Position numbers and translations under genes: made by a program. A DNA stretch of 14,512 bases from an uncultured Candidatus Saccharibacteria bacterium (lineage in GTDB: Bacteria > Patescibacteriota > Saccharimonadia > Saccharimonadales > Saccharimonadaceae). Below the pieces are notes generated by a model. It was not told where the DNA came from and searched no databases. It saw nothing but the letters and a program-made list of their open reading frames with translations. The first letter of the stretch is position 1; each line of letters begins with the position of its first letter. Location: the NCBI GenBank assembly GCA_947097085.1, contig CAMUQR010000015.1, positions 1-14,512 on the forward strand, written 5' to 3'. This document shows positions 13,072-14,512 of the stretch, piece after piece.

Positions 13072-13100
13072 ATTATAACCGTTTATTAACTATCTAGCAA
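13072..13100 (-). promoter_or_regulatory. Promoter of the DUF898-like gene, overlapping the mnmA 3' end
   Basis: On the - strand TTGCTA (13100-13095) and TATAAT (13077-13072) are separated by 17 bases. The -35 element lies within the last codons of mnmA (stop at 13092-13090). Transcription from here would begin near 13065, about 32 bases before the DUF898-like start, so this gene can be expressed apart from mnmA. Confidence 0.6.
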
Positions 13101-14145
13101 TACCACCACCTAAACACAATTCACCGTCATAAACCACAACCGATTGTCCGCTCGCAATGGTTTTTTGATCAGTAGTAAACTGAATGGTTGCGGTATTATT
13201 CTCACTAACCACAATTTTTGCTTCAATTAGTGGCGCTAAATGACGCAAGCGAACGTGATATTTTTGGCCAGCAACTGGCACTTGATGTGTCCAGAAGCAA
13301 TCGTGTAGCTCAATTTCACGCACCCACAGCCCGCCCTGATTTAAATTGCGCGATACAAACACTTGATTATGAGTCATATCTTTACCGACCACAAAATATG
13401 GTAAGCCACCACCGATTTCTAAACCATGTCGTTGCCCAATTGTATAAAAAATCGCACCTTTATGTCGCCCCAGCACTCGACCAGTTTCCTGCTCAATAGT
13501 ATCACCAGGACTAACTTCAACATACTCCCGCAAAAACTCCTCAATTCCAACTTGCCCCACAAAGCAAATTCCTTGCGAATCTTTTTTGTCCGCCGTAATT
13601 AAGCCCATTGTTTCCGCCAGCTTGCGCACATCTGATTTAACTAATTCGCCTAGTGGCAATAGCGTTTTATCCAGAGCCTCACCCGTCACACGATATAGAA
13701 AATAAGTTTGGTCTTTTTTCTGGTCAGTCGCCAACGCTAAATAACTTTTGCCATCAACCACAACTTTTTTAGCATAATGGCCAGTAGCGATTAATTCTGC
13801 ACCGTCCGCTAGTGCTGTTTCTAAGAATAATTTAAACTTAATCTCTTGATTGCACATAATGTCTGGATTCGGCGTCCGACCCGCCCGATATTCCGCCAAC
13901 ATATAATCTACCACTCGCTGGCGATAATCAGTTTCAAAATCATAAACTTTTAGCGGAATACCCAGACGCACCGCCACGCGCTTGGCATCGGCCAGATCTT
14001 CGGCCCACGGACAACGCATACCTGGCAAATCTTGCGACCAGTTTTTCATATACACACCAACAACTTGATGACCGGCTTGTTTTAATAAACCAGCCGTCAC
14101 ACTGCTATCTACACCACCGCTCATTCCGACAAATACTCTTGCCAT
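13090..14145 (-). CDS. mnmA: tRNA-specific 2-thiouridylase MnmA
   Basis: ATP-dependent enzyme that thiolates U34 at C2 in the anticodons of tRNA Lys, Glu and Gln, supporting accurate decoding of A/G-ending codons. At 351 residues it is of usual length. The PP-loop SGGVDSS (9-15) binds and activates with ATP. CPWAEDLADAKRVAVRLGIP (45-64) and TPNPDIMCNQEIKF (91-104) are hallmark blocks. The catalytic cysteine is C98, and the second, persulphide-forming cysteine is C194 in DSQGICFVG. The C-terminal beta-barrel ends with the family signature CLGGGIAR. The ATG is preceded by only a weak AAGAGA. It begins 9 bases after the stop of the DUF218 gene, so the two are probably cotranscribed. Confidence 0.97.
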   Translation of the reverse strand: MARVFVGMSGGVDSSVTAGLLKQAGHQVVGVYMKNWSQDLPGMRCPWAEDLADAKRVAVRLGIPLKVYDFETDYRQRVVDYMLAEYRAGRTPNPDIMCNQEIKFKLFLETALADGAELIATGHYAKKVVVDGKSYLALATDQKKDQTYFLYRVTGEALDKTLLPLGELVKSDVRKLAETMGLITADKKDSQGICFVGQVGIEEFLREYVEVSPGDTIEQETGRVLGRHKGAIFYTIGQRHGLEIGGGLPYFVVGKDMTHNQVFVSRNLNQGGLWVREIELHDCFWTHQVPVAGQKYHVRLRHLAPLIEAKIVVSENNTATIQFTTDQKTIASGQSVVVYDGELCLGGGIAR

Positions 14146-14154
14146 ATTTTTCTC

Positions 14155-14512
14155 TTATTTACCCGACACTAGCAATAATCCACCAGCTTCTTTTACTGCT
14201 AGATACCAACTGCGTGGTGACAAATACCAAGTCGGCGACCAATCACGGTCTTGTTTGAGTGGTGCATTATAAATCTTAAACTCCGAAGCAAACTGACTGC
14301 GAAATTCCTTGTAAGCCCGCGCCTGATGATAACCCGACGTCACCAAAATCAATGAATTAATTGGTTTATATGGATTTTGTTGATTATATTCTTCAATCAG
14401 TTTTTTGACATTGACGGCGTTTTGGTGCGTGTTACGCGATTGTGGTTCAATTTTTATCGCCCCAACCGGCACACCAGCGTCGATGGCAATCTGACGCATT
14501 TCTTCAGCATTG
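14155..14512 (-). CDS. DUF218 (YdcF/ElyC/SanA-like) protein, N-terminus beyond the window
   Basis: Only the C-terminal 118 residues are visible; the reading frame runs off the right edge (13 bases upstream of the first internal ATG remain open: ...NAEEM). Recognisable DUF218 blocks are SRNTHQNA and the strand-turn-helix ILVTSGYHQARAYKEF, followed by an aromatic stretch (TWYLSPRSWYLAVKEAGG) common at the end of these proteins. Family members such as ElyC and SanA are linked to envelope integrity and undecaprenyl-phosphate-linked cell-wall metabolism. YdcF binds S-adenosylmethionine in one report line, so the exact role is open. The conserved N-terminal part and any membrane anchor cannot be assessed. 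The gene lies directly upstream of mnmA. Confidence 0.8.
   Translation of the reverse strand, partial: NAEEMRQIAIDAGVPVGAIKIEPQSRNTHQNAVNVKKLIEEYNQQNPYKPINSLILVTSGYHQARAYKEFRSQFASEFKIYNAPLKQDRDWSPTWYLSPRSWYLAVKEAGGLLLVSGK

Noticed and set aside
1..14512. CRISPR arrays, tRNA/rRNA genes, insertion sequences or prophage
   Set aside because: There are no regularly spaced repeats, cloverleaf-like segments, transposase or integrase motifs. The baseplate-J-like domain is in a membrane-anchored cellular protein within a housekeeping gene block, without other phage genes.

Overview
The window looks like a chromosomal segment of a Patescibacteria (CPR) bacterium, most likely a Candidatus Saccharibacteria (TM7) relative. 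The reasons are a 625-residue alanyl-tRNA synthetase that ends after its editing domain, an RNase J with a long basic N-terminal extension, an FtsA-like ATPase next to a membrane-anchored 'baseplate J-like' protein, and compact gene spacing. The assignment is inferred from gene content; no rRNA or tRNA gene is present to confirm it. All genes read through with the standard code. All thirteen visible stops are TAA or TAG.

Layout. On the + strand, 218-3355 holds RNase J and a COG0523/CobW-family GTPase, separated by a structured hairpin and closed by a strong bidirectional terminator (3379-3411). On the - strand follows a cell-envelope and housekeeping block, read from 11171 down to 4776: alaS, an FtsA-like actin ATPase, a single-span baseplate-J-like protein, ruvX and mltG. 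A separate - strand gene for a LysM/CHAP cell-wall hydrolase (4645-3431) has its own promoter. The alaS-ruvX-mltG order is a widely conserved bacterial neighbourhood; here two surface or division-type genes sit inside it.

Between 11172 and 12430 there is an AT-rich island with two + strand genes of unknown function. Each has its own near-consensus promoter and strong ribosome binding site, and each is followed by the same 26-base terminator sequence. Further right, on the - strand, are a small membrane protein of the DUF898 (YjgN-like) type, the tRNA 2-thiouridylase gene mnmA, and the 3' part of a DUF218 (YdcF/ElyC-like) gene cut by the window edge.

The functional theme of the - strand block is envelope growth: glycan-strand cleavage (MltG), peptide or amide cleavage (CHAP), an actin-like membrane-tethered ATPase and a bitopic partner. 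It is combined with translation and RNA functions (AlaRS, MnmA, RNase J, RuvX). The least explained and most interesting parts are the FtsA-like/baseplate-J-like pair and the two orphan genes of the AT-rich island. No mobile element, CRISPR array, rRNA or tRNA gene is visible, and no gene-free stretch exceeds 300 bases.
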